A stretch of DNA of 64,000 nucleotides from Akkermansiaceae bacterium UBA5689 (GTDB taxonomy: Bacteria; Verrucomicrobiota; Verrucomicrobiia; Verrucomicrobiales; Akkermansiaceae): positions 1 to 64,000 of the forward strand of contig DIHT01000133.1 of assembly GCA_002420305.1 (NCBI GenBank), given 5' to 3'. Below are positions 36,194 through 45,409 of the stretch, in pieces. The position numbers and the translations under genes were made by a program. The notes under the pieces are model-generated. The model did no database searches, had not been told where the DNA came from, and saw only the letters and a list, made by a program, of their open reading frames with translations. The stretch's first letter is position 1. Every line of letters starts with the position of its first letter.

Positions 36194-36323
36194 GTCTTTT
36201 TTTTAGCCGGCCAGCGCTACTTTTCAAGACTTCCCAGTCTTTCGCAGATGGTGGGTCTCACGATTTGTGGAGTAGTGAATTTCGTGGTTTGGCTACTCCC
36301 GTCATTGTGCTTGCCTCTTGTGA

Positions 36324-36863
36324 GTGAGTGAAGACCTGATTATCGACCTCGCCAGCGATGCCTATTTCATGGGGCAGGCCTTGCGAGAGGCCCACAAGGC
36401 CTATGCGGCCGAAGAAGTGCCTATTGGGGCCGTGGTGGTGCGAGAGGGAGAGATAATCGCTCGGGGATGGAATCAGGTTGAGACCCTTCGTGACGCCACA
36501 GCGCACGCGGAAATGCTGGCGCTAACGGCAGCTCAGAACAGATTGGAAGACTGGCGCTTGGAGAAGTGTATTCTCTACGTGACCAAGGAGCCGTGTCCGA
36601 TGTGTGCGGGAGCGATCGTTCACTGTCGCCCGGAGCGGGTGGTGTTCGGGTGCCCTGACCTGAAGGCGGGAGCTGCAGGGGGCTGGATCAACCTTCTGGA
36701 GTCCAACCCTCCTTTGAATCACCGTTGTGAAGCGACCGGAGGGGTGCTCGAAGATGAATGTGTAGAGCTTCTTCAGCGCTTCTTCCGTGAGGCCAGAGCG
36801 AAAACAGCGGCCAGGAGACACCGAGAGTCGGGGCCTGATGTCCCTTTTTTGGAATCACCGTGA
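36324..36863 (+). CDS. tadA: tRNA-specific adenosine deaminase
   Basis: Zinc deaminase that makes inosine at the wobble position of tRNA-Arg(ACG), and is usually essential. The motif HAE (His61, Glu63) and PCPMC (Cys91, Cys94) form the zinc site, and a flanking ALTAAQ helix is typical. It has 179 residues from GTG 36324; an ATG at 36369 is a shorter alternative. The C-terminal tail is longer and more basic than in E. coli TadA. Its 3' end lies close to the convergent PEP-CTERM gene. Confidence 0.93.
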   Translation: MSEDLIIDLASDAYFMGQALREAHKAYAAEEVPIGAVVVREGEIIARGWNQVETLRDATAHAEMLALTAAQNRLEDWRLEKCILYVTKEPCPMCAGAIVHCRPERVVFGCPDLKAGAAGGWINLLESNPPLNHRCEATGGVLEDECVELLQRFFREARAKTAARRHRESGPDVPFLESP

Positions 36864-36872
36864 ACTGGCCGA

Positions 36873-37571
36873 TCAGGGCCTCCTCCGCAGGAAACACATA
36901 AGACCGAGACCAATGGCCCCGAGCAGGGTTGAGGTCGGCTCCGGGACCTGAAAGGTTCCAGTAGGAAACGGTGGCGTAGCGGTGAGGTTCGTCCCGTTAT
37001 CACTCCCCCCGTCAAAATTGTCATCGCCATCCCAAGCGTTGGGACCAGAGAATGTCCAATCGCTGGCATCGAACGTCCCGCCATTGGCGAGAACTCCATC
37101 ATTCCTGTAAGACCATCCGTCTAAAGTGTCCCATGCCGTGCCGGTTCCGTCGGTATTGATGTCGCCGAAGACATCGATGACGGCCTCATCCCCTGCGAAC
37201 GATCCGGTCGCGTCAAAGAAGAGCTCAATCGCGTCGTCGCCATTGTGATTGATCCCACTTCCTGCAACATGATCTGGCGCAATGCCAAACCATGAAGCGA
37301 AATCCGTATCCTCAGTAGCTACGAAGAAAAAACTTCCGGCCGCAAGGGGTTGACTTGGAAGAATGGCCTCAACGCCATCAGTTCCTCCACCATTGTTCGC
37401 GACACCAAGGGCGAAGTTTGAGAGGTCGGGTACAGCCGATGTGGCAAACAGCTCGACTCCTTTGGGATCTCCACCTGGTAGCGGCCCATCGAATACCCCC
37501 GTGATGATTAGCGCCCCATGTGAGGGGATGGCAAGGGTGGAGCAGAGAGCGAGTAGGGACAGCAGCTTCAT
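36873..37571 (-). CDS. PEP-CTERM sorting-domain secreted protein
   Basis: A 232-residue exported protein. ATG 37571 starts the signal peptide (MKLLSLLALCSTLAIPSHG). The C-terminus is a classic PEP-CTERM signal: VPEPTS, a hydrophobic stretch and RRR. Exosortase recognises such tails in polysaccharide-producing bacteria. The body is Gly/Asp-rich with repeated GDDNFDGGSDNGT-type acidic loops, so a calcium-binding or lamin-tail-like domain (LTD, often near GVELFAT) is plausible. No exosortase gene is in this window. It converges on tadA and is divergent from holA. Confidence 0.85.
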   Translation of the reverse strand: MKLLSLLALCSTLAIPSHGALIITGVFDGPLPGGDPKGVELFATSAVPDLSNFALGVANNGGGTDGVEAILPSQPLAAGSFFFVATEDTDFASWFGIAPDHVAGSGINHNGDDAIELFFDATGSFAGDEAVIDVFGDINTDGTGTAWDTLDGWSYRNDGVLANGGTFDASDWTFSGPNAWDGDDNFDGGSDNGTNLTATPPFPTGTFQVPEPTSTLLGAIGLGLMCFLRRRP

Positions 37572-37763
37572 AAGGGTCAATACAGGGGTCTAACCTAAAT
37601 TTGTTAGGGTGTGAATCAGAATGTGAGCAGATTATGTTCCAATTAGGGTGAGTAGATATGGTTCCCATTGATACGCATTCAAGCTGTCCAAATTTTTATG
37701 GCTGATCGTCTTGATTCTCGTGCGTGCTTGCTGGGGTGCCGTCGGGCAGCCTAGGCTGTGCCC

Positions 37764-38891
37764 ATGTCAGGGCCGGTTCATGCTGTCATTGGCACCGATG
37801 AGGGCAGGGTGTCAGAGGAGGCGCTTGCGCTTTTCAATGAGCTTAAGCCCGTTGGAGAGGCAGAGGAGTTCACGAACGATGTGATCGAGGGGACCGCAGC
37901 GAATGCGGAGGAAGCCTACCGGGCCTGCGCGAGGACGATTGAAGCGTTGCAAACTGTTGGGTTCTTTGGATCTGATAAGATCGTATGGCTCAAGGGTGCA
38001 AATTTTCTGGCTGATGACCGCACTGGTGGGTCGGAAAGGGCCAAGGAGGGAGTGGAGGACCTGCTTGAGGTCTTGAAGGCGGGCATTGGTAACGAGGTGA
38101 CGTTTCTTATCAGTGCGGCGGCAATCGATAAGCGCCGCGGATTTTACAAATGGCTGCAAAAAAACGGCGAGGTTGCGACATTTGACAAGATCGATGTCTC
38201 CAAAGACGGCTGGGAGGATGAAGTAGCGTTGCTGGTGACCACCCGGGCCAAGGAGCTGGAACTCGCCTTCGAGCATGAAGCATTGGACTTGTTTGTCCAG
38301 ATGGCTGGTGAAGAGACCCGTCAGATCGGGAATGAATTAGAGAAACTTAGTCTTTATCTCGGGGACAGGAGACTTATCGAATTGCAGGATGTCCGCCTGA
38401 TTGTCCCCCTGAGTCGCAAGGGAGTGGTCTGGGAAATCGGAAGGGCCCTCGAGAGCCGGGATACCGCGCGGGCGATCTCTCTGGTTGACGCCCAGTTAGA
38501 GAAAGGGGAGAGCGCCATCGGGCTGATGCGAGCGGCGATCATCCCTACCATTCGCAATTTGTTTATGGCGCGGGTCCTCCTCGATTCCCATCCAAGGCTG
38601 CCCACGCACAACGGGCGCTCCTTCACCTCCGCCCTGAATCAGCTTCCGGATGGAGATATCGCCTGGCTACCCCGGACCAAGAGCGGAAGCGTCAACGCAT
38701 GGGGACTGTTCTTCGCGGCCCGAAAAGCCGGACAAGTGACTATCAGCGAGATGAGCCAAGCATTGGAATCAGCCCTCAATGCGGATAAGTCTCTTGTCAC
38801 GACCCAGCTGGATCCTCGAATGGTTCTTCATCGGTTAGTTGCTGAGCTTACCATGGGGATTGGGAAGAGACGCTCGAGGAAGAGCGCGTAA
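37764..38891 (+). CDS. holA: DNA polymerase III subunit delta
   Basis: The delta subunit of the clamp loader, which opens the sliding clamp during replication. It has 375 residues from ATG 37764 (an in-frame GTG sits 6 bases upstream). Features are HAVIGTDEG at the start, a Walker-like but non-ATPase N-terminal AAA fold, and the family segments QIGNELEKLSLYLG and VWEIGRALESRDTARAISLVDAQLEKGE. The C-terminus is helical (ESALNADKSL). Sequence similarity among HolA proteins is low, so the symbol rests on length and these segments. Confidence 0.88.
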   Translation: MSGPVHAVIGTDEGRVSEEALALFNELKPVGEAEEFTNDVIEGTAANAEEAYRACARTIEALQTVGFFGSDKIVWLKGANFLADDRTGGSERAKEGVEDLLEVLKAGIGNEVTFLISAAAIDKRRGFYKWLQKNGEVATFDKIDVSKDGWEDEVALLVTTRAKELELAFEHEALDLFVQMAGEETRQIGNELEKLSLYLGDRRLIELQDVRLIVPLSRKGVVWEIGRALESRDTARAISLVDAQLEKGESAIGLMRAAIIPTIRNLFMARVLLDSHPRLPTHNGRSFTSALNQLPDGDIAWLPRTKSGSVNAWGLFFAARKAGQVTISEMSQALESALNADKSLVTTQLDPRMVLHRLVAELTMGIGKRRSRKSA

Positions 38892-38953
38892 TGAAGGGGC
38901 GACCCTTGAAAACGCGTTCTTGATAAACGGTCCAGTCGTGATGCCCTGAGAGG

Positions 38954-39325
38954 GTGAAAATCGTCATAACAGGTCTTATCGTGGGATTGGCCGCAGGATT
39001 GGCTGGAGCTCTTTGCGGAGTGGGCGGAGGAATTCTCATGGTTCCCGCTTTTGTCCTCGCTCTCGGAATGGGCCAGAAGCACGCAGTTGCAACATCGCTG
39101 GCAGTCGTGGTGGTGACCGCGCTGGCTGGGACAGCAAATCACGTCTTCAGGAAAAGTGACCTGATTGACTGGAGGCTCGTTGCCTGCACGGCCGTGGGTG
39201 CGGCAGTAGCGGCGTGGTATGGAACGGAGCTTATGAGAAACATGAGCAATCAGCAGCTCACCCGGATCTTCGGGATCCTCCTAATTCTCGTAGGAGCGCG
39301 AATGCTGATGCTTAAGACGGCCTAG
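38954..39325 (+). CDS. TauE/SafE-family membrane protein (half-size)
   Basis: A 123-residue protein with about four membrane helices, resembling one half of a TauE/SafE (TSUP) permease: the GLAAGLAGALCGVGGGILMVP segment is the family hallmark. Full permeases have two such halves in about 250 residues. A homodimer is possible. The start is GTG 38954. The stop overlaps the convergent citrate synthase stop by 4 bases (CTAG). The substrate is often sulfite, sulfoacetate or another organosulfur anion, but this cannot be told here. Confidence 0.8.
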   Translation: MKIVITGLIVGLAAGLAGALCGVGGGILMVPAFVLALGMGQKHAVATSLAVVVVTALAGTANHVFRKSDLIDWRLVACTAVGAAVAAWYGTELMRNMSNQQLTRIFGILLILVGARMLMLKTA

Positions 39326-40452
39326 CGCTCGGAGATTGGGGGAACCGGGGAAAGCTCCTGAGGCCCGACATACTCGGTAAGAGGGCGGTAAAGACGATTG
39401 TCCTCCAGCTGCTCCATGACTTGTGCGGTCCATCCGCTGGTTCGGGCAATGGCGAAGATGGGGGTAAAAAGATCCGTGGGAAGCCCCAGCGAATAGTAGA
39501 CGGTAGCAGAGTAGAAATCGACATTGGCATTCAATCCCTTCCGCTCCTCCATGAGCTGGGCGATGCGTTCTGACATTTGCACCCACTTTGGTTCTCCGAG
39601 CTCCTCGGTCAACTTGCGAGCCATACGCTTCAAATGAGGAGCGCGTGGATCGAGAACTTTGTAGATCCTGTGCCCGATACCCATGATCTTGCGTTTGTTT
39701 GCAAGGGCATCCTCAATGTAGGCGTCTACCTTGTCCACGGACCCAATCTCCTCGAGCATTTTAATGACGCCTTCATTCGCACCTCCATGCAGAGGGCCCT
39801 TCAAAGTGCCAATCGCGGATGTGATAGCAGAATAAAAGTCCGAAAGGGTCGCAACAGTAACGCGAGCCGAGAAGGTAGAAGCGTTCATCCCGTGATCAGC
39901 ATGGAGTATATATGCAACGTCGAGGGTTTTGGTGGCCTGCTCTCCGGGCTCCTCTCCTGTGTAGAGGTAGATGAAATGACCTGCTTCCGAGAGGTCTTCG
40001 CGAATAGGAGGGAGCTCAAGTCCCTGCCTGGCGCGGTGAAAATAGGCTACGATGGTTCCTACCTGAGCGCACAAGGACATGGCGACCTCCCGGTTTGCCG
40101 CATGGTCGGGCTCGCCGATATTTGCCCGATCGTCGTAAAGCCCAAGCATTGAGACCGCAGTTCGCAAAACGTCCATGGGTCCGGCGCCTTTTGGAGCGGC
40201 CTTGAGGTAGTCAATGACCCCCTGAGGAATCGCCCGCCTGCTGGCCAGATCCTGCTTGAATGCCTCCAGTTCAGAGAGCGTTGGTAGTTTCCGATGGTAA
40301 AGAAGGTAGACCACTTCCTCGTAGCAACAATGCTCTACGAGGTCATCGATGTGATAGCCGAGGTAGGAGAGGCGGCCCTCAAGGCCTTCGACGTTTGAGA
40401 GAACAGATTCGTTGGCGGTAACTCCTTCGAGGCCTTTGGCGTAATCGGACAC
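39322..40452 (-). CDS. gltA: Citrate synthase
   Basis: TCA-cycle enzyme joining acetyl-CoA and oxaloacetate. It has 376 residues, the short CitZ-like dimeric form. The catalytic His lie in HADHGMNAST and GPLHGGANE, with GIGHRIYK and an Arg/Asp set near the C-terminus (DFYSATVYYSLGLP). The start is GTG at 40452. The upstream region is shared with the divergent tsaB gene. The stop overlaps the TauE/SafE-like gene by 4 bases. Methylcitrate synthase is a less likely alternative. Confidence 0.93.
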   Translation of the reverse strand: MSDYAKGLEGVTANESVLSNVEGLEGRLSYLGYHIDDLVEHCCYEEVVYLLYHRKLPTLSELEAFKQDLASRRAIPQGVIDYLKAAPKGAGPMDVLRTAVSMLGLYDDRANIGEPDHAANREVAMSLCAQVGTIVAYFHRARQGLELPPIREDLSEAGHFIYLYTGEEPGEQATKTLDVAYILHADHGMNASTFSARVTVATLSDFYSAITSAIGTLKGPLHGGANEGVIKMLEEIGSVDKVDAYIEDALANKRKIMGIGHRIYKVLDPRAPHLKRMARKLTEELGEPKWVQMSERIAQLMEERKGLNANVDFYSATVYYSLGLPTDLFTPIFAIARTSGWTAQVMEQLEDNRLYRPLTEYVGPQELSPVPPISER

Positions 40453-40626
40453 AGATCAAATTGGGGATAGAAAATGTATGGCAGTCTCCCGGAACGGGAC
40501 GATGCGCTCCGAGAAAAAAGCGGTCCAGACCGCAACGTGCAAGATGTAATGGATGAAGATTTCGAATCGTTTCTTGATTGGAGACTTTCCGGTGAAGTCT
40601 ACCATCAGGACGTGGGAGCGGTTTAC

Positions 40627-41280
40627 ATGATTGCGATAGAGACAAGCAGTAGCCGGGGATCGGTGGCTCTTGCTCGGGGGCGCGAGGTCATCCGGTCCTT
40701 GGAATTTGAGGCCTCGAGACGGCCCTCAGAGCTTCTAATGGAGCCCCTTGGGGAGATTTTGGATCTCGTTGGGGAGGGGAGGATAGCGCTGGTTGTCGTT
40801 GGTACCGGGCCAGGCAGTTACAATGGCGCAAGGGTAGGAATTGCAGCAGGACAGGGTATAGGGATTGTCCATCGGTGCCCTACGGTTGGAATTTGCTCTC
40901 TGGAGGGCCTGCCGACGGTCCGAACCGGAGAGAGGTGTGTTGCCCTGAGTGATGCCAGAAGGGGCACATTTTGTAGTATCGATCTCAATAGGGGGAGGGT
41001 CTCTGCTGCTCCGGTCCTCTCTGAACACCTCCAGTTCGAAAAGAGGGCCCGGGTGGCAGCGGAGTATGGGGAGATCTTGGTGACATTGGATGAGGTGAGC
41101 CGCCTCGGGCTAAGCGAATACCAGATTCGTCCGGAGCTCCCCTCAGCGGCGTTCCTTCTTGAGTCGTGGCTGGGCCGGACAGATGAAGAGCAGGAGGAAC
41201 TGGCTAGTGTCCCCCCCCAGCCTTTTTACCTGCGGCCCCCCCATATTACGAAACCGAAGGAAACCTTGGGGGGAGAGTAA
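40627..41280 (+). CDS. tsaB: tRNA threonylcarbamoyladenosine biosynthesis protein TsaB
   Basis: Partner and scaffold of TsaD in making t6A37 in tRNAs reading ANN codons. ATG 40627 (MIAIETSSSRGSVAL) is the canonical family start, giving 217 residues; the in-frame extension from 40474 runs back through the promoter gap toward citrate synthase. Family segments are IETS, the VVGTGPGSYNGARVGIA stretch and DARRGTFCS. The C-terminal third is divergent, as usual. GGGAGCGG lies upstream as a ribosome binding site. Confidence 0.9.
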   Translation: MIAIETSSSRGSVALARGREVIRSLEFEASRRPSELLMEPLGEILDLVGEGRIALVVVGTGPGSYNGARVGIAAGQGIGIVHRCPTVGICSLEGLPTVRTGERCVALSDARRGTFCSIDLNRGRVSAAPVLSEHLQFEKRARVAAEYGEILVTLDEVSRLGLSEYQIRPELPSAAFLLESWLGRTDEEQEELASVPPQPFYLRPPHITKPKETLGGE

Positions 41281-41356
41281 GGAATCGCGCCGGGGCAATT
41301 CGGGCAGCTCATGTTTCGGAGCAGGCCAACCTGTTGCTAAGCGCTTGAGCCAGAGC

Positions 41357-43111
41357 TCAGGACCAGAGTTTGATGGCCTTCATGAGATTGGACTCTTGCT
41401 CCCTGCAGGGAGCACCGTTCCCATAGGTGATAGAATAATGATATCGCAGGAGCTCCTTTGCGAAGTCGGGCTCTTGGTCGCGCTCTGCAAGGGAGTGCAA
41501 CTGCTGCCGCAGAGTGCGGCTGGGAGGCATGGGGTAACCGTGCTCCCGGCAGGCTTGTCGGAACCTGGTGAGATAACCCGGCGCGTTCGGAAGGAGGCCC
41601 TCTGACACTAATTGCGCCCCTTTTGGTGATCTTCGCCGAAGGCGGAGCAGAACCAGGCACACAGGAAGGAGACCAAGCCCCGCGCTGAGGGCGAGATAGG
41701 TCCAGAGGCTTCTGGCGCGGTCTTGGGCGGCGGCGGAAGAATCCAAATCGAGGAGGTCGTTTTCCATCAGCGGCAAAGGATCGTTGGCGTCGGCAAGATC
41801 AAGTGGGGTTCTTGCTCCGGGAGGCGTGGTGTCGAAGACAACCCAGCCTACGTCCTCGAGATAAATCTCGGTCCAAGCGTGGGCCTCACTGGCGCGGAAC
41901 ATCAGGTATCCAGGCCCCTCATACCACTTGCCCCCGCTCCAACCATAGGCAATACGAGAAGGGATATTCAGGGCTCTGCAGAGGAGAGCGCCAGCGGTAG
42001 CAAAGAACTCGCAATGGCCTCGTTTCTCGTCCCTTAAGAAATTCAGAACGGGATCGATTCCCTTGGGGTTTTCGATCTCGAGGGAATACTGGAAATTCTG
42101 CCAGAGAAGGTTCCGCAGGCCGACCAGCCGCGAAGCGGCATCGCCGAGCGTCTTACTGGAAAGATTGATGATTTCATCGCGGAGCTCTTCGCTGGATGGA
42201 AGTTGTAAGCGTGGAGAGTCCTCAGGGAGATCAGGAAACCTGAGGTTTGGGAGCTCGCCGGATTCTAGAAGACCGGTCAGGGTGACGGTTTTTGCCGCTA
42301 CCTCGTAAGTGTATCCCTTCTCGGGATTCTTCGCAGGGTTGAGGCGAAAAATGCCTGGGTCCACGTGCCGGAGCTGCGGCACCCAGCCTTGGGTCGCTCC
42401 CTGTGGGGCGGTGAAGAGGTCTTCTCCACGGGGGTGGGAGGCTTGGATAATTTCTCCCCTGAGCAGGGGGCCGGGACGAGTTTCCGGTTGGCTCAGATTG
42501 ACCCTGCCGCCCTCGTCAGGGGTGAGCAAAGCGGGAGGCATTCCAACGGGAGTCCATGTTGCGGCATCAAACCGCTCCAGTGCGAAGGCTCGAAGGTATG
42601 CCCTGCTGCGGAGAAGGAATCCGGTTGTTGAAGGGTCCCGCGGGCGGAAAAAAATCTCGGGTTTGTTTGAGGGGCGGGCGTTGCTGGTGAGGGGAAGGGG
42701 ACGGCGCCCTTTCGTATCCCAGAGCCAGTTTCCGGAAATACTGCTCCCGTGTGAGGAAAGATCCTCGTCGGAGCTACTTTGAGTAGCCTCGCGCCCTTGA
42801 ACGGAGAGCGACTCTGAAAGACGCAGCGAGAGGGATTCGGCGTGGGATGGGATCACAGTAAGGAAGCACAGGAAGAGGCACTCAATGCTCAAGATGCCAA
42901 GGCCGACAGCGAGGTAATCGGACCACGAAGGTCGCCGGAGAGATCGAGCAACACTGCCTGCCGGTCGTGCCCGACGTTGCCAAAGGCCAATTCCGAGGAC
43001 GAGGACAAGGACGGCCAGACAGTTGCGGAGGACAGGATGCAGTTCTTCTGGCAAGCCGCGAAGCAGGGCGTAGGCGGCGACGACTGTGAGAGCGAGGAAG
43101 ATGCTGCGCAT
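41357..43111 (-). CDS. Transglutaminase-like membrane protein (TgpA-type)
   Basis: A 584-residue inner-membrane protein. The start is ATG 43111 (MRSIFLALTVV); further in-frame starts up to 43294 run into the DUF58 gene. Three N-terminal membrane helices are followed by a periplasmic transglutaminase domain with the Cys (RGHCEFFA), His (EAHAWTEI) and Asp (VVFDTTPP) triad, one TM, and a cytoplasmic tail resembling DUF4129. TgpA relatives crosslink or cleave amide bonds and co-occur with MoxR and DUF58 proteins, exactly the order here. Their targets are unknown. The three genes form a minus-strand operon. Confidence 0.85.
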   Translation of the reverse strand: MRSIFLALTVVAAYALLRGLPEELHPVLRNCLAVLVLVLGIGLWQRRARPAGSVARSLRRPSWSDYLAVGLGILSIECLFLCFLTVIPSHAESLSLRLSESLSVQGREATQSSSDEDLSSHGSSISGNWLWDTKGRRPLPLTSNARPSNKPEIFFRPRDPSTTGFLLRSRAYLRAFALERFDAATWTPVGMPPALLTPDEGGRVNLSQPETRPGPLLRGEIIQASHPRGEDLFTAPQGATQGWVPQLRHVDPGIFRLNPAKNPEKGYTYEVAAKTVTLTGLLESGELPNLRFPDLPEDSPRLQLPSSEELRDEIINLSSKTLGDAASRLVGLRNLLWQNFQYSLEIENPKGIDPVLNFLRDEKRGHCEFFATAGALLCRALNIPSRIAYGWSGGKWYEGPGYLMFRASEAHAWTEIYLEDVGWVVFDTTPPGARTPLDLADANDPLPLMENDLLDLDSSAAAQDRARSLWTYLALSAGLGLLPVCLVLLRLRRRSPKGAQLVSEGLLPNAPGYLTRFRQACREHGYPMPPSRTLRQQLHSLAERDQEPDFAKELLRYHYSITYGNGAPCREQESNLMKAIKLWS

Positions 43112-43151
43112 TCGAGTGTTCCCGGTCAGCCGGGCAGGACAAGAGGTTTGC

Positions 43152-44267
43152 TCATGGGGCGGGGCTACGAACCTTAAGAGTTCTTGCCCCATAGTTATGC
43201 TGGCGAATGTCCACACTGATGGCAGGCCTCCTCGGGAGAGTATCGGCCCAAGATTCCTTAGGCATATCGGAGATGATAATGAGGGAGTCCTCATCCGCGA
43301 TCCGCTCCATGATTGGAATTAGGTCATGAGCTTCGGTGTCATGCCGGCGTTGTGCCCGAGTCAGTGAGACAAGGAGGTTGCCGAAACTACTCCTGGAGCT
43401 CACGGGAAGAGGGTCCCATTGATTAAAATCAGCGAGAAAGGTTGTCGGGATGCCATGTTGACGAAGGTGACGCAGTGTCCCGCACGCGAGCGAGAGGGCC
43501 CATTCGAAGCGGTCTGCGCGGATCAATTGACCCGACATGCCAAAGGAGTGGAAAAGCACGACGCAATGTCTGGGGTAGAAGCCCGGGGGGTCATTCTCGC
43601 GAACCCGCAGGCCCCTGCACCGGGTGAATGAGCGTGCGGAGGCAGGCCAGTGGATGTGTTTGGCTGGGTCTCCCGCCTGCCAAGGGCGGATTCCTCGCGG
43701 CTCCCCGGGGGCTTGGCCAGAGGTGATGCCGGGTAGCAGGGAGGCATCATGGAGGGATCCCTGAGTGGAAAGCTCCCGCGGAGTCAGCGGCCGGGGGAAA
43801 ACAAGAATCTCGTGAGAGATCAACCCGGAGGCTTTCAGGGAAAAGAGGCCGAGGGGCATGGTCGTTTTCAGAGAATACTCGTGTTCAGAAAGGGCGCTGC
43901 GCCCGGGAATTGTTCCCCGTAGATGGACCTCTGAAGCGGAACCAGCTGCAGTCCAGGGGGCAAAGCTCCGGATTTCGACCTGCCCGGCAAGCCTGAGAGC
44001 GATCCTGATCTGGAAAGCGTCCAGAACACTACGCTCGTTATGGAGGAGAACCCTCAGATCAAAAGGGTGATCAGCATAGACTCTTGTCGGCGCCCGGAGA
44101 CTGAGCGAAAGGGAGGCAAGATTTTTCCGGACGAGGAACCAGGCTCCTGCGAGCAGGAGGCCTCCACTCAATCCGAGGGTGATGAGAATGCCGTCCGATC
44201 GAACCCCCCCGAGGGTTATCAGAGCGAGGGAGGCCCCGAGGAGGATGGCACCGCGGCGGGTCAGCAT
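43152..44267 (-). CDS. DUF58-domain protein
   Basis: A 371-residue protein with two N-terminal membrane helices, a beta-rich middle and a C-terminal DUF58 domain marked by GIRPWQAGDPAKHIHWPASARS. A von-Willebrand-A-like fold follows. DUF58 proteins partner MoxR ATPases, and the MIDAS-like fold may bind metal. It sits between the MoxR gene (44357-45277) and the transglutaminase gene on the minus strand with short gaps. The role is inferred: an adaptor in a MoxR-driven envelope process. Confidence 0.85.
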   Translation of the reverse strand: MLTRRGAILLGASLALITLGGVRSDGILITLGLSGGLLLAGAWFLVRKNLASLSLSLRAPTRVYADHPFDLRVLLHNERSVLDAFQIRIALRLAGQVEIRSFAPWTAAGSASEVHLRGTIPGRSALSEHEYSLKTTMPLGLFSLKASGLISHEILVFPRPLTPRELSTQGSLHDASLLPGITSGQAPGEPRGIRPWQAGDPAKHIHWPASARSFTRCRGLRVRENDPPGFYPRHCVVLFHSFGMSGQLIRADRFEWALSLACGTLRHLRQHGIPTTFLADFNQWDPLPVSSRSSFGNLLVSLTRAQRRHDTEAHDLIPIMERIADEDSLIIISDMPKESWADTLPRRPAISVDIRQHNYGARTLKVRSPAP

Positions 44268-44356
44268 GGGTAGTAAGCTCGGGAGAGGGTTCGAGGATGT
44301 TTTAGATCTTGGTGCGGTAAAGCGGGGTGTTGCTTAACGAGGATCAGACGGGCTCT

Positions 44357-45277
44357 TCAGGGGACAGGGGTCTGATCCAGAGCGGCGTCGAGAAGGGGAT
44401 CTGGGTCCAAGGTGTCATCGGTCAAAAGTCGATGACGGAGAACGTGGGGATAGACCGCCTGCACGTGATCGGGGTGAACAGCGCTCTGGCCCTCAAGAAG
44501 TGCAAACGCGCGCGCGGCAGACTGGAGCGCCAGAGTGCCGCGGACGGAGATTGCATGGTCCTGACCGGTAAGAGACCTCGCTGTCTGGCAGAGGGCGAGA
44601 AGGTAGCGCTGAAGGTTGTCTGAGATCGGAACTTCCGTGACCTCTTCCTGAAGGATGGTGAGATCTTCAATGGAGAGCACGGGGTGGGGGGCCTGTTCTG
44701 AGGGGGAGGGAGGCCCACTTCCATGAAGTTTCAGAATGGCGAGCTGGCACTCCTCGGAAGGCAGTGCCATTGGAATCGAAAGAAGGAATCTGTCCAGCTG
44801 TGGCTCCGGAAGAGGGAATGTCCCGGTGGAGGAGGTGTCATTCTGGGTTGCCACTACGAGGAAGGGGTCGGGAAGTTTTTTAGTTTCTCCGTCCACGGAC
44901 ACTTGCCGCTCGTTCATGGATTCAAGGAGAGCCGACTGCGTCCGGGGTGAAGCCCGATTGATTTCGTCGGCGAGAAGAAGGTTGGAGAACACGGGCCCTG
45001 GGATAAAATCAAAGTCGCCACTCTGCTGCCGGTAAAGATTGTAACCAATGATATCCGAAGGAAGCAGGTCCGGCGTAAATTGAAGCCGCTTGAACATTCC
45101 GCCGAGAGACATCGCAAGGGTTGAGGCAAGGGATGTTTTTCCAATCCCCGGGGGACCTGTCACAAGCGCGTGGCCGCGCGCGAGAAGGGCGGTGAGGAGC
45201 AGGTCCGCTGCACGCTCCGACCCTAGAATTGTCTCATTGAGCGTTGCCCGGAGGGTCTGTAGAGAAGCTTGGAGCAC
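44357..45277 (-). CDS. MoxR-family AAA+ ATPase
   Basis: A 306-residue AAA+ ATPase. Walker A is GPPGIGKT at 41-48. Walker B and the adjacent helix read LLADEINRASPRTQSALLESMNERQ, typical of MoxR. A sensor/arginine-finger segment ends the AAA core. MoxR proteins are thought to activate metalloenzymes or assemble complexes by chaperone-like remodelling. The start is GTG at 45277. It is first in a three-gene operon with DUF58 and transglutaminase proteins, the classic triad, although no VWA-domain or batABCDE genes are visible. Confidence 0.92.
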   Translation of the reverse strand: MLQASLQTLRATLNETILGSERAADLLLTALLARGHALVTGPPGIGKTSLASTLAMSLGGMFKRLQFTPDLLPSDIIGYNLYRQQSGDFDFIPGPVFSNLLLADEINRASPRTQSALLESMNERQVSVDGETKKLPDPFLVVATQNDTSSTGTFPLPEPQLDRFLLSIPMALPSEECQLAILKLHGSGPPSPSEQAPHPVLSIEDLTILQEEVTEVPISDNLQRYLLALCQTARSLTGQDHAISVRGTLALQSAARAFALLEGQSAVHPDHVQAVYPHVLRHRLLTDDTLDPDPLLDAALDQTPVP

Positions 45278-45409
45278 ATGGATGAGTTACCTCGTAACAG
45301 CCCGGGGGAAAATCGGAAACTTACGGGAGGGACACAGCCCCACAGAGAGCGACGGGGAGTTAAGCGGCTTTAAAGTACTGTTTTTTCGGGAAAGATCGTT
45401 CTCAAGGCC

